Origin: Sphingomonas sp. AOB5
GTDB taxonomy: Bacteria > Pseudomonadota > Alphaproteobacteria > Sphingomonadales > Sphingomonadaceae
DNA: 64,000 nt
Direction: 5' to 3'
NCBI RefSeq assembly: GCF_029433115.1
Contig: NZ_JARNTV010000012.1
Coordinates: 1 to 64,000, forward strand
Below are positions 29,762 through 40,173 of the stretch, in pieces. Position 1 is the first letter of the stretch. The number at the start of each line of letters is the position of its first letter. The position numbers and the translations under genes were made by a program. The notes under the pieces are model-generated. The model was not told where the DNA came from. It worked only from the letters and a program-made list of their open reading frames with translations, and did not search any database.

Positions 29762-31680
29762 ACGCCTATGAGCGGCTGACCGACGCAATCGGCAAGCTGC
29801 CGGGCCGGGTCACGAAGATGCGCGTGGCCTTGCGGCGGATCAACGACGCGCCCGATTTCGAGCGGCTGCTCGACACGATCGACGAGTTTGCGCGCATCCA
29901 TGGCAGCGACCCCGATCCCGGACTGGCGACCGAGTTCGCGACATTACGCAGCGATCTGGGTCAGTACCGGATCGATCCCGACGCGTTCGAGGACGAGAAT
30001 GTCCGCGAACGCTGGGAGGCGCTGGATGGCGCGCGAGGCAATCTGTACCTCGCGATCGACGCGGTGCTGGCGGCGGCGCGCGACCTGAACATGCTGCCGG
30101 AAAAGGTGGCGCTGACCCTGCAGGACTCCGAACTGGTCGACCGGCGCCAGGTCGGGCTGCACGCAATCAATGCGCGGCTTAAGGCCATCGAGGACATGCT
30201 GCGCGAGCGCATCGTCCCCGAAGGCCAGCCCGGTGAGGGTCGGGCGATCGCCCAGCTGATCCAGGTGAACAACTATGTGAACGTGATGCGGCGCAATCTG
30301 ACCCTGTTCGGCGTGACGCTGTCGTCCGGCGACCGGATCGACCTCTCCGCACTGGAGCGCGTGGTGGTGCGGATGGGGCGGATGACCCGCGATTTCCATG
30401 CGACGGTTACGAGCGCGGTGAGCCGGGCGACGACGGCGTTGCGCAAGGGTGCCGGCATGATGCGGCGGCCGGTTGGGAAGCTGGTGCGTGGCGTGGGGAC
30501 GATTGCGCAGGCGACACTGCGGGCCGAGGGGCGAGCCGTTGCGCAAACGCCGCCCGCGGATTTCGACATCGATGTTGCGCGAGAGATGGTCCTGCGCGGC
30601 GAGGCTCCGCCGGAGCATTGGTGGCCTTGGATTGTGAGTTTGGATTTTCGGTTCAGCATCCTATCCGACTTGCGGCCGCTGACGCGCCTAACTGCCCTGG
30701 AAGATCTCAACTTGTCGCACTCTAGGGTAAGCGATGCGTCAGTGCTGTCAGGCTTGGCCGCGCTGAAAAGCCTCAACTTGTCCTACACGGAGGTAAGCGA
30801 CGCGTCGCCGCTGTCGGGCCTGACTGCGCTGGAGAGTCTCAATCTGTCCTCCACGCGGGTCAGCGACGCGTTGCCGCTGTCGGGCTTGACTGCGCTAGAG
30901 AGTCTCCATCTGTCCTACACGGAAGTAAGCGACGCGTCGCCGTTGTCGGGACTGAAGGCACTGAAAAGTCTCAACTTGTCGGACACCCGGGTAAGCGACG
31001 CGTCGCCGTTGTCGGGCCTGATTGCGCTGGAAAGTCTCAACCTGTCGGACACTTGGGTAAGCGACGCGTCGCCGCTGTCGGGTCTAACTGCGCTGGAGAG
31101 CGTTATCCTATCCGGAACCAAGGTAAGTGACGCATTACCGCTGTCGGAGCTAACTGCGTTAACAAATCTCGAATTGCGACGTACCGGAGTAAGTGATGCG
31201 TCGCCACTGTCGCATCTAACCTTGCTCGAAAGTCTCGACCTGGCGAATACCGAAGTAAAAGATGTGTCGCCTTTGTCAGGTTTGAATGAGCTGCGGCATC
31301 TCTATCTGTCGCGCACCGGCATAAGCGATGTGTCGCCGTTGGCGGGTCTTATAACGCTACAGTCACTATATCTTATGAATACAGCGTTGAGTGATATCTC
31401 GCCTCTTGGGTCACTCATATCATTGGAACATATCGATCTTGATGGAACCGGTGTGGACGACCTGTCTACTCTGGCTGGGCACAGCATGCTCAAACGGATC
31501 GATATTGTCGCCACCCCTGTGACAGACCTCTCACCAATCGGGGGTCTCGAATCGCTCGAAGAAATCAATGTCGAATCTGAAGAACGCGTCGCGGAGCTGG
31601 CGGTGACCTTTCCTCGTCCGGGTGTCGTCCGGCGCGGTATTTGGCTCAAACCGCAGGAGGAGGACCCCGACGCCTCCTAA
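29758..31680 (+). CDS. Leucine-rich-repeat protein coupled to a TIR protein (640 aa)
   Basis: Residues 1 to about 260 are largely helical with no recognisable catalytic motif; a basic segment (about 218-245) links to the repeats. Residues 270-300 (AREMVLRGEAPPEHWWPWIV) look like the cap preceding this LRR type. From about 308 to 605 there are 14 repeats of 22 residues with consensus LSGLTALESLNLSxTxVSDASP. They are nearly identical in the middle and more diverged after repeat 9. The end (RRGIWLKPQEEDPDAS) is acidic. LRR arrays bind proteins, so it may sense a ligand or hold the TIR partner. No NTPase or membrane segment is seen. DNA of the last repeats is clearly richer in A+T than neighbouring genes. 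Confidence 0.85.
   Translation: MNAYERLTDAIGKLPGRVTKMRVALRRINDAPDFERLLDTIDEFARIHGSDPDPGLATEFATLRSDLGQYRIDPDAFEDENVRERWEALDGARGNLYLAIDAVLAAARDLNMLPEKVALTLQDSELVDRRQVGLHAINARLKAIEDMLRERIVPEGQPGEGRAIAQLIQVNNYVNVMRRNLTLFGVTLSSGDRIDLSALERVVVRMGRMTRDFHATVTSAVSRATTALRKGAGMMRRPVGKLVRGVGTIAQATLRAEGRAVAQTPPADFDIDVAREMVLRGEAPPEHWWPWIVSLDFRFSILSDLRPLTRLTALEDLNLSHSRVSDASVLSGLAALKSLNLSYTEVSDASPLSGLTALESLNLSSTRVSDALPLSGLTALESLHLSYTEVSDASPLSGLKALKSLNLSDTRVSDASPLSGLIALESLNLSDTWVSDASPLSGLTALESVILSGTKVSDALPLSELTALTNLELRRTGVSDASPLSHLTLLESLDLANTEVKDVSPLSGLNELRHLYLSRTGISDVSPLAGLITLQSLYLMNTALSDISPLGSLISLEHIDLDGTGVDDLSTLAGHSMLKRIDIVATPVTDLSPIGGLESLEEINVESEERVAELAVTFPRPGVVRRGIWLKPQEEDPDAS
30750..31120 (+). repeat. 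Near-identical 66-bp tandem repeats inside the LRR gene
   Basis: Each 22-residue LRR corresponds to a 66-base unit such as GCGACGCGTCGCCGCTGTCG followed by a variable part. Units from about 30750 to 31120 are close to identical at the DNA level, so copy number could change by recombination or slippage. This is protein-coding, not a CRISPR. Confidence 0.8.
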
Positions 31681-32795
31681 ATCTCGTCGATCATCCCCGC
31701 CAGCGTATCCAGGCACGCCGCCGCGAGCACCTTGCACCGCGCCGGGCTCCACGCGAACTCCGGATCCGCGTTGGGGTCATGGTCCTTGAACGGCATTTCC
31801 AAGGTCATCGACACCGCGCCGAAGCGTTCGGCGAGCTGGTTGGTCGACATCGAGAGGTTGGCGGTGCCGGGGGCGGATTTCTCGTAACCCTGCTCGATCT
31901 GGAATTCGGGCGTCGCGGCGGCCAGGCGGCGGCCATATTCATAGAATTTCTCGCCGAATGCGTCGGTCCAGCTGGGAATGCCTTCATAGCCGGCAAGGAA
32001 GTTGGCCGGGATCGCCTCGTCGCCATGGATGTCCATCGCGAAGGCCACGCCGGTCTCGTCCATCGCATTGCGCACGGCCAGCACTTCGGGGCTGCGCGTT
32101 GGCGTGGGCGAATGCCATTCGCGGTTGAGGTTCACGCCGGCCGCATTGGTGCGCAGATGGCCGCGGCGCGATCCGTCCGGGTTCATGTTGGGCACCACGT
32201 GCAGCGTCGTCTTTTCGCGCAACAGCTTCGCGGTGGCGTCATCCGGATCGGTCAGCTTCTCCAGCGCGCCCTCGGCCCACCATTCCGCCATCGATTCGCC
32301 GGGATGCTGGCGGGCATAGATCCACACCTGCTTCTCGCCGCTGCCCATGGTCAGGCAATCGAGCGGCTGGCCGTCGAGCGTCGTGCCCAGCTGGCGATGC
32401 GTCACGCCTGGCTTCAGCGCGATGCGACTGACCAGATCGTGGTGCCGCTCCATCGAATAGGGGGCAAAATAGGCGAACCAGACGAGATCGGTGTCGATCG
32501 CCTTGGTGAAGCTCAGCACGCCATCGGCATAAGCCGAATCGGTGACGCGCCACGCCTCGCGGTCCGCGCTCCAACGCGCCTTGTAGCCCGGCCAGCCGAA
32601 CGCATAGGCCGCCCCGCCCGCATTCAGGATGCGGAAGGTGAGGGTCCGTCCCTTCGCGCCCGAAACGCGGAAGTGGAACCACTGATAGAAATCGGACAGG
32701 TGATCGGCGACGATCTCGAGGTCGACGCGATCGCCTTCGATGGCGACGAGGCGGATATTGCCGCTGTCGAAGCCGGCATTGATCTGGATGGTCAT
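31677..32795 (-). CDS. M14 family carboxypeptidase, cytosolic-type (372 aa)
   Basis: The start at 32795 gives MTIQINAGFDSGNIRLVAIE; there is no signal peptide. Residues 1 to about 120 are the beta-rich N-terminal domain (with YQWFHFRVSG and YAFGWPGYKARWSAD) found in cytosolic carboxypeptidases of the Nna1/CCP group. The M14 zinc motif is RQHPGESMAEWWAEG (HxxE), the third ligand is in AMDIHGDEAIPANF, and the catalytic Glu in SMTLEMPFKDHDPN. NPDGSRRGHLRTNAAGVNLNREW gives the conserved NPDG/R and N-L-N-R substrate residues. Its ATG overlaps the lipoprotein stop by 4 bases. The stop overlaps the LRR gene end by 4 bases (convergent). Confidence 0.9.
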   Translation of the reverse strand: MTIQINAGFDSGNIRLVAIEGDRVDLEIVADHLSDFYQWFHFRVSGAKGRTLTFRILNAGGAAYAFGWPGYKARWSADREAWRVTDSAYADGVLSFTKAIDTDLVWFAYFAPYSMERHHDLVSRIALKPGVTHRQLGTTLDGQPLDCLTMGSGEKQVWIYARQHPGESMAEWWAEGALEKLTDPDDATAKLLREKTTLHVVPNMNPDGSRRGHLRTNAAGVNLNREWHSPTPTRSPEVLAVRNAMDETGVAFAMDIHGDEAIPANFLAGYEGIPSWTDAFGEKFYEYGRRLAAATPEFQIEQGYEKSAPGTANLSMSTNQLAERFGAVSMTLEMPFKDHDPNADPEFAWSPARCKVLAAACLDTLAGMIDEI

Positions 32796-33400
32796 TTGAC
32801 CGTGATAGTGATGCCGGACTCGCCGGGGAAGCCCTTGAACAAAGCCCGGGCCAGACGATCCGCCGTCGCGCGGGGCTGGGTGGCGGGGCTGTTGCCCGCG
32901 GTTTCGGTGACGGCGCGGCCTTCCCACACGACGCTCATGTCGCTGCGCCGCTTGAGCTGAACGCGCAGTTCGGTCGCGATCACTTCGTCGGAGCGGCCCT
33001 TGCCGACCGGCACGCTCACGCCGCCGCCCAGGCCCACGCCGCCGCGACGCCCGCCGCTATAGCCGCCTGCGCCGAACCCGATCGAAACGGGCGATTCGCG
33101 GCGGACATGGCCGCGTGAGGTGCGGGTGTAGGAAAAGGCCGCGACATAGGCCGAAGGCGAGCCCGCGACCGGCGCGAAGCCCAGCCGGGTCAGTTCGGCG
33201 CCGATCGCATCGGCATAGACCTTGTCCTCCGGGCTGGCGCCGGCAAAGCCGGTCAGCGGCTCGACCATGATGCTGTCGGCCGCGACCGGATTGCCCAGAT
33301 GGTATCGCGTGACATCCACCGGGCCGACGCTCGGCCCTGTCATGCAGCCGCTCAGCATCGTCGCCGCGCCCAGCATTGCGATTCCCGTACCCTTCAGCAT
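32792..33400 (-). CDS. DUF4136-type lipoprotein (202 aa)
   Basis: Starting at ATG 33400, preceded by a perfect AAGGAGG, gives MLKGTGIAMLGAATMLSGC, a lipoprotein signal with lipobox L-S-G-C. The mature part matches DUF4136-like envelope proteins: VDVTRYHLGNP start, a Gly-rich middle (GFGAGGYSGGRRGGVGLGGG) and a final region with ELRVQLKRRSDMSVVWEGRAV and a conserved helix. Such proteins sit at the outer membrane; function is unknown. It is translationally coupled to the downstream carboxypeptidase, an unexpected pairing because that enzyme lacks a signal peptide. Confidence 0.8.
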   Translation of the reverse strand: MLKGTGIAMLGAATMLSGCMTGPSVGPVDVTRYHLGNPVAADSIMVEPLTGFAGASPEDKVYADAIGAELTRLGFAPVAGSPSAYVAAFSYTRTSRGHVRRESPVSIGFGAGGYSGGRRGGVGLGGGVSVPVGKGRSDEVIATELRVQLKRRSDMSVVWEGRAVTETAGNSPATQPRATADRLARALFKGFPGESGITITVK

Positions 33401-33554
33401 ATCCGCCTCCTTCTGGCCTCCCGGCTGAAACAAGAGTCAGGCCGAGTCGGTTCCGTAACGGATTTACATGGCGCCGCGCCTTGACTTGGCGTGCCTTGGC
33501 ATCTAGGCGAGCGCCTCTTTTCCGAACATCCAGATATCGAGAAGCGAATCGGTC

Positions 33555-33680
33555 ATGAAGATCGTGAATTCATTGAAGTCGCTCAAGGACCGGCATCGCG
33601 AGAACCGCGTGATCCGTCGCCGCGGACGCATCTACGTGATCAACAAGGTCAATCGCCGGTTCAAGGCCCGCCAGGGCTGA
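33555..33680 (+). CDS. rpmJ: 50S ribosomal protein L36, cysteine-free form
   Basis: This 41-aa frame reads [20 protein letters not shown], then [20 protein letters not shown] and a final Gly. It matches the zinc-independent (C-minus, YkgO-like) L36 paralogue: the usual Cys-x-x-Cys/Cys-x4-His ligands are absent and the chain has a basic C-terminal extension. It is part of the large subunit near the peptidyl-transferase region. In many Alphaproteobacteria this is the only L36. The GTG of the following HAD gene is 7 bases after its stop. Confidence 0.95.
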   Translation: MKIVNSLKSLKDRHRENRVIRRRGRIYVINKVNRRFKARQG

Positions 33681-33687
33681 ATTCCGC

Positions 33688-34305
33688 GTGAGCACGCCGC
33701 ATGCCGTCATCTTCGATGTCGGCAACGTGCTCTACCGCTGGGAACCGCGACGACTCTACGAGCGCCTGATCGGAGACGATCTGGCGCTCGACGCGTTTCT
33801 GGACAATGTCGTCACGAAAGACTGGCATTTTCAGCATGATGCCGGGCGCCCCTTCGCCGAATGCGCGGCCGAGCTGAGCGCGCAGTATCCGCAACATGCC
33901 GATCTGATCGCGCTGTGGGGGCCGGAGTTCAACCAGACACTGCCCGGAATGGTCGAGGGCATGCAGGCGATCGTCGAGCAACTCGATGCGCGCGGCGTAC
34001 CTTTGTTCGGCATCACCAATTTCTCGGGCGAGTTCTGGCCGCCCTTCAGGGCGCGCGAATCGGCGATCTTCGACCGGTTCCGCGACATCGTCGTCTCGGG
34101 CGACGAGAAGCTCGTGAAGCCCGATCCGGCGATCTATGCGCTGGCGCTGAAGCGATTCGGGCTGGAGGCGGGGCAGGCGGTGTTCGTCGACGACGTGCTG
34201 GCGAATGTCGAGTCAGCGCGCGCGATGGGTATCCACACGGTGCATTTCACCGATGCGGGGAGCCTGCGGGCTGAGCTGGAGCGGCTGGGGCTGCTCCAGG
34301 CCTGA
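33688..34305 (+). CDS. HAD-superfamily hydrolase, subfamily IA (205 aa)
   Basis: The gene starts with GTG (33688) and reads MSTPHAVIFDVGNVLYRWEP. HAD motif I is DVGNVL: the nucleophile Asp is followed by Gly-Asn, so the second motif-I Asp is replaced, as in haloacid dehalogenase-like and YihX-like members. Motif II is ITNFSGE, motif III lies in KLVKPDPAIYALAL, and motif IV is VFVDDVLANVESA. It is a probable cytoplasmic phosphatase of sugar-phosphate or nucleotide type, substrate unknown. It is convergent with pyruvate kinase, with a palindromic repeat doublet in the gap. Confidence 0.88.
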   Translation: MSTPHAVIFDVGNVLYRWEPRRLYERLIGDDLALDAFLDNVVTKDWHFQHDAGRPFAECAAELSAQYPQHADLIALWGPEFNQTLPGMVEGMQAIVEQLDARGVPLFGITNFSGEFWPPFRARESAIFDRFRDIVVSGDEKLVKPDPAIYALALKRFGLEAGQAVFVDDVLANVESARAMGIHTVHFTDAGSLRAELERLGLLQA

Positions 34306-34313
34306 TCGCAGTA

Positions 34314-34391
34314 ACCGTGCTCCGGCGAAGGCCGGAGCGGTGGCCGGATCGGCTTCGGCTGCCAAGGCTCCGGCCTTCGCCGGAGCACGGT
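34314..34391. repeat. REP-like doublet (25-bp perfect inverted repeat)
   Basis: 34314-34338 and 34367-34391 are exact reverse complements (25 bp), 28 bases apart. Each arm is itself a hairpin: GCTCCGGC, loop GAAG, GCCGGAGC. This two-level symmetry is the layout of REP doublets (BIMEs). It separates the convergent HAD hydrolase and pyruvate kinase genes and could end both transcripts. Confidence 0.9.
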
Positions 34392-34410
34392 GCAGCTTGG
34401 GCGGCAAAGC

Positions 34411-36691
<2,281 letters not shown>

Positions 36692-36820
36692 ACCCGTTCC
36701 CCTTCGCGGAGGGATGATGCGCGGGCCGCACAGGATTGCACGCGCTTTCGATGCGGATTCGGCGCCATCGTTGCGCGGCCCGGCCATGGGTCCTAGGCTG
36801 GCGGCAAAAGGGGAAAGAGG

Positions 36821-38152
36821 ATGATCCGCAACCTGATCGCTGCGTTCGCGCTGCTCTTCGCTGCGCCCGTGCTGGCCCAGACCGCGCCGCCCGCGAAGAC
36901 GACTTATATCCATGCCGGCACGCTGCTCGATCAGCCGGGCAAGCCGCCGCGCGGCAATTCGACGATCATCGTCCGCGACGGCAAGATCGTCGCCGTGCGC
37001 GATGGCTTCGTGCCGCCCGAGGATGGCGCGACGGTTGTCGATCTGCGGACCTCGTTCGTGCTGCCCGGCCTGATCGACATGCACGTCCATCTCTTCATGG
37101 AAGGCGATCCGGTGAAGGCGCGGATGGAAGCGCTGACCCGTACCGGCAGCGACGAGATGATCATCGGGCAGGAAAATGCCCGGCTCGATCTGGAAGCCGG
37201 CTTCACCACGGTGCGCGATCTGGGCAGCGATCCCGAGCCGGTTCGTGCGCTGCGTGATGCGATCGATCGCGGCGCGGTGGCCGGGCCGACCATCGTCAAT
37301 GCCGGGCGGATGATCTCGGTCTCGGGCGGGCATGGCGACGGCACCAACGGGCTTGCCGAGCCCTGGGCGGAGACCGTGGCCGAGCATCAGATCAATACCT
37401 GCAACGGCGCCGACGATTGTCGCCGCGCGGTGCGCCAGCAGATCGGCGGCGGCGCGCTGGTGATCAAGTTCGCGGCGACCGGCGGCGTGCTGTCGAATGT
37501 CGCGGGCGGCCTGGGCAAGCAGATGACCGACGACGAGATGAAGGCGATCGTCGAGACCGCGCACAGCTTCGGCCGCCGCGTGGCTGTCCATGCCCATGCC
37601 GATGAGGGGATCCGCGCCGCTGTCCTCGCGGGCGCCGACACGATCGATCACGGTACCTTCCTGAGCGACGAGACCATTGCGCTGATGAAGCAGCGCGGCA
37701 CCTGGCTGGTACCGACCATGCTGGCGCCTGCCACTGCCCTTGCCAATGCCCGCGCAGGCAAGCTGCCCCCGGCGACGGTGCCCAAGGCCGAATCGGCGGC
37801 TGCGGCGGCCATCGACAGCCACCGCCGGGCGATCCGCGCGGGCGTACGCATCGCCTTCGGCACCGATACCGGCGTGTCGCGCCACGGCATCAACGCGCAG
37901 GAGTTCAAGCTGATGGTCGATGCGGGGATGACGCCGATGGGCGCGATCCGTGCCGCGACCATCGACGCTGCCGACGCGCTGGGCCGGAAGGACCAGATCG
38001 GATCGATCGAGCCGGGAAAATGGGCCGACATCATCGCGGTGACCGGCGATCCGCTGACCGACGTGACCCGGCTGGAGCGTGTCGATTTCGTGATGCGCCG
38101 CGGGGTTGTCCACAAGCTGGGCGGACATCGGCAGGTGTTTCCGGTGGAGTGA
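36821..38152 (+). CDS. Secreted amidohydrolase (443 aa)
   Basis: The ATG follows AAAAGGGGAAAGAGG, a strong ribosome-binding site. A signal peptide MIRNLIAAFALLFAAPVLAQ precedes the mature enzyme. Metal-site motifs are VLPGLIDMHVHLF (HxH), IKFAATGG (carboxylated Lys candidate), VAVHAHADEGI (His pair), ADTIDHGTFL and IAFGTDTGVS (catalytic Asp). It groups with imidazolonepropionase-like and prolidase-like amidohydrolases, often exported Xaa-Pro or cyclic-amide hydrolases. Substrate unknown. With the M28, M16, M61 and M14 enzymes it adds to the peptidase-rich character of the window. Confidence 0.92.
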   Translation: MIRNLIAAFALLFAAPVLAQTAPPAKTTYIHAGTLLDQPGKPPRGNSTIIVRDGKIVAVRDGFVPPEDGATVVDLRTSFVLPGLIDMHVHLFMEGDPVKARMEALTRTGSDEMIIGQENARLDLEAGFTTVRDLGSDPEPVRALRDAIDRGAVAGPTIVNAGRMISVSGGHGDGTNGLAEPWAETVAEHQINTCNGADDCRRAVRQQIGGGALVIKFAATGGVLSNVAGGLGKQMTDDEMKAIVETAHSFGRRVAVHAHADEGIRAAVLAGADTIDHGTFLSDETIALMKQRGTWLVPTMLAPATALANARAGKLPPATVPKAESAAAAAIDSHRRAIRAGVRIAFGTDTGVSRHGINAQEFKLMVDAGMTPMGAIRAATIDAADALGRKDQIGSIEPGKWADIIAVTGDPLTDVTRLERVDFVMRRGVVHKLGGHRQVFPVE

Positions 38153-38219
38153 GGTTGAGCCGTCCGGGCCAATCGCCTAGACGGCCATCCTTCCACATAG
38201 ATTCGAGAGCGGACTTTCC

Positions 38220-38459
38220 ATGAGCGACAATATTTCGGCCGAGCAGCTGCGTCTTTTCATCGAGCGCATCGAGCGGCTGGAGGAAGAGAAGAAGGGCATC
38301 GCCGACGACATCAAGGACGTCTATGGCGAAGCCAAGTCGACCGGGTTCGACGTGAAGACGATGCGTTCGATCGTCCGCCTGCGGAAGATGGAAAAGCATC
38401 ATCGCGACGAGGCCGAGGCGCTGCTCGAAACCTACAAGAACGCGCTCGGCCTGAGCTGA
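38220..38459 (+). CDS. gapR: Nucleoid-associated protein GapR (DUF2312)
   Basis: The 79-aa protein [20 protein letters not shown] matches DUF2312/GapR: a long coiled coil (about 5-40, [19 protein letters not shown]) and a DNA-binding part with [20 protein letters not shown]. In Caulobacter, GapR binds over-twisted AT-rich DNA ahead of replication and transcription forks and helps topoisomerases. It is essential or nearly so in relatives. It stands upstream of the ybjQ-like and yebC genes on the same strand. Confidence 0.95.
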   Translation: MSDNISAEQLRLFIERIERLEEEKKGIADDIKDVYGEAKSTGFDVKTMRSIVRLRKMEKHHRDEAEALLETYKNALGLS

Positions 38460-38481
38460 GCCCGAAGCGACGGGAGGCGGC

Positions 38482-38808
38482 ATGATCCTGACCACCACCA
38501 GCACGCTCGATGGCCGTCAGGTGACGCGCTATCACGGCATCGTCACCGCCGAGGTAATCCTGGGCGCGAACATCTTCCGCGATCTGTTCGCGGGGATCCG
38601 CGACATCGTCGGCGGGCGTTCGGGCAGCTATGAGAAGCCGCTGCGCGATGCGCGCCGCACCGCGCTCGAGGAGCTGTCGGCCGAAGCGCGCGACCTGGGC
38701 GCCAACGGGGTGATCGGGATCGATTTCGACTATGAAGTGATCGGCAAGAACGGATCGATGCTGATGGTGTCCGCATCGGGCACCGCGGTGACGGTCAGCG
38801 GCGTCTGA
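38482..38808 (+). CDS. ybjQ: YbjQ/UPF0145 family protein (108 aa)
   Basis: The product [20 protein letters not shown] followed by [20 protein letters not shown] and [20 protein letters not shown] matches the UPF0145/YbjQ (heavy-metal-binding-annotated) family almost over its full length. [17 protein letters not shown] is the family's conserved core. It forms a pentameric beta/alpha assembly in known structures; role unknown. It lies 22 bases after gapR and 19 before yebC, an operon. Confidence 0.92.
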   Translation: MILTTTSTLDGRQVTRYHGIVTAEVILGANIFRDLFAGIRDIVGGRSGSYEKPLRDARRTALEELSAEARDLGANGVIGIDFDYEVIGKNGSMLMVSASGTAVTVSGV

Positions 38809-38827
38809 ACGGGCAAGAGAGTTTCCA

Positions 38828-39571
38828 ATGGCAGGCCATTCCAAATTCAAGAACATCATGCACCGCAAGGGTGCGCAGGATAAGAAGCGTTCGAACCTGT
38901 TCTCGAAGCTGAGCCGCGAAATCACCGTGGCGGCGAAGATGGGCATGCCCGATCCGGACATGAACCCGCGCCTGCGCGCCGCGGTCAACGCGGCCAAGGC
39001 GCAGTCGATGCCCAAGGACAATATCCAGCGTTCGATCGACAAGGCGACCAAGGGCGACGCGGAGAATTACGAGGAGATCCGCTACGAGGCGTTCGGCCCG
39101 GGCGGCGTTTCGTTGATCATCGAGACGCTGACCGACAACCGCAACCGCACCGTGACGAACGTGCGCACCGCGATCTCCAAGAATGGCGGCAATCTCGGCG
39201 CGCCGGGTTCGGTCAGCCATGCCTTCGACCGGATGGGCCTGATCAACTATCCGGCCAAGGCGGGTGACGCTGACAAGGTGTTCGAAGCGGCACTGGAAGC
39301 CGGTGCCGAGGATGTCTCGTCGAGCGAGGACGGCCACGAAATCTGGACCGCGGTGGGCGACCTGCACGAAGTCGCCAAGGCGCTCGAGCCGGTGCTGGGC
39401 GAAGCCGAAGGCGCGAAGCTCGCCTGGCGCCCGCAGACGATGGTCGCGGTCGACGAAGGCGATGCGGGTACTCTGCTCAAGCTGATCGACGTGCTGGACG
39501 ACGATGACGACGTCCAGACCGTGTGGGGCAATTACGAAGTCTCGGACGAAGTGATGGAGAAGCTGGGTTGA
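38828..39571 (+). CDS. yebC: YebC/PmpR family regulatory protein
   Basis: The 247-aa protein begins [20 protein letters not shown], the YebC signature, with [37 protein letters not shown] and [20 protein letters not shown]. It was long annotated as a transcription factor; family members have been found to relieve ribosome stalling on proline-rich stretches. It is immediately upstream of ruvC, a conserved linkage (yebC-ruvC-ruvA-ruvB). A REP-like doublet separates it from ruvC. Confidence 0.97.
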   Translation: MAGHSKFKNIMHRKGAQDKKRSNLFSKLSREITVAAKMGMPDPDMNPRLRAAVNAAKAQSMPKDNIQRSIDKATKGDAENYEEIRYEAFGPGGVSLIIETLTDNRNRTVTNVRTAISKNGGNLGAPGSVSHAFDRMGLINYPAKAGDADKVFEAALEAGAEDVSSSEDGHEIWTAVGDLHEVAKALEPVLGEAEGAKLAWRPQTMVAVDEGDAGTLLKLIDVLDDDDDVQTVWGNYEVSDEVMEKLG

Positions 39572-39578
39572 TGTGGTT

Positions 39579-39678
39579 CCCCTCCCGCTTGCGGGAGGGG
39601 TTAGGGGAGGGCCTGTCCTTCCCCGTCATCGCCCGTTCTCACGCCCTCCCCCGACCCCTCCCGCAAGCGGGAGGGGGG
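39579..39678. repeat. REP-like doublet upstream of ruvC
   Basis: Two hairpins, CCCCTCCCGC-TT-GCGGGAGGGG (39579-39600) and its inverted copy with AA in the loop (about 39654-39677), face each other. Flanking parts also match as inverted copies with small differences (to 39612 and from 39643). The right hairpin ends 3 bases before the ruvC start codon and supplies its only purine-rich ribosome-binding sequence. Confidence 0.9.
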
Positions 39679-39680
39679 AT

Positions 39681-40169
39681 TTGATCCTTCTCGGCCTCGA
39701 TCCCGGGCTCGGTACCACGGGCTGGGGGCTGATCCGTGCCGATGGCAATCGCCTCAGCCATATCGCCAATGGACGGCTGAAGACCGAGACCGCAGCGCCG
39801 CTCCCGCGCCGCCTCGCGCATCTCGACGCGCAGCTTGCCGCGCTGATCGCGGACCGCAATCCCGATGCCGCCGCGGTCGAGGAAGTGTTCGTCAATTCCA
39901 ACCCGCAATCGACGCTGAAGCTGGGTCAGGCGCGCGGCGTGGTGATCTGCGCGGCGGCGCGGGTGGGGATCGATGTCGGCGAATATGCCGCGCGGCTGGT
40001 GAAAAAGGCGGTGGTCGGCAACGGCAATGCGGAGAAGGCACAGGTCCACGCGATGGTCGCGCGGCTGCTTCCGGGCGTGAAGATCGACGGCCCCGATGCT
40101 GCGGACGCACTGGCCGTCGCGATCTGCCACGCGCATCACATGGCGAGCGCGCGGCGACTGGTGATCTGA
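39681..40169 (+). CDS. ruvC: Holliday-junction resolvase RuvC
   Basis: The frame opens at TTG 39681 and gives 162 aa beginning [20 protein letters not shown]; there is no ATG or GTG upstream in frame after the repeat. Catalytic acids align with E. coli: Asp7, Glu67 ([12 protein letters not shown]), Asp139 and Asp142 ([15 protein letters not shown]). RuvC cuts Holliday junctions held by RuvAB. It follows yebC and precedes two minus-strand membrane protein genes that separate it from ruvA. The ribosome-binding site GGGAGGGGGG lies in the right stem of a REP-like hairpin, so folding could limit translation. Confidence 0.95.
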   Translation: MILLGLDPGLGTTGWGLIRADGNRLSHIANGRLKTETAAPLPRRLAHLDAQLAALIADRNPDAAAVEEVFVNSNPQSTLKLGQARGVVICAAARVGIDVGEYAARLVKKAVVGNGNAEKAQVHAMVARLLPGVKIDGPDAADALAVAICHAHHMASARRLVI

Positions 40170-40173
40170 CGCC

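Noticed and set aside
30690..31480. Regular repeats that could suggest a CRISPR array.
   Set aside because: They are 66-base in-frame units encoding 22-residue leucine-rich repeats, with no spacers.
36692..38128. Extension of the LecA-like frame through the amidohydrolase.
   Set aside because: Antisense to a well supported enzyme.
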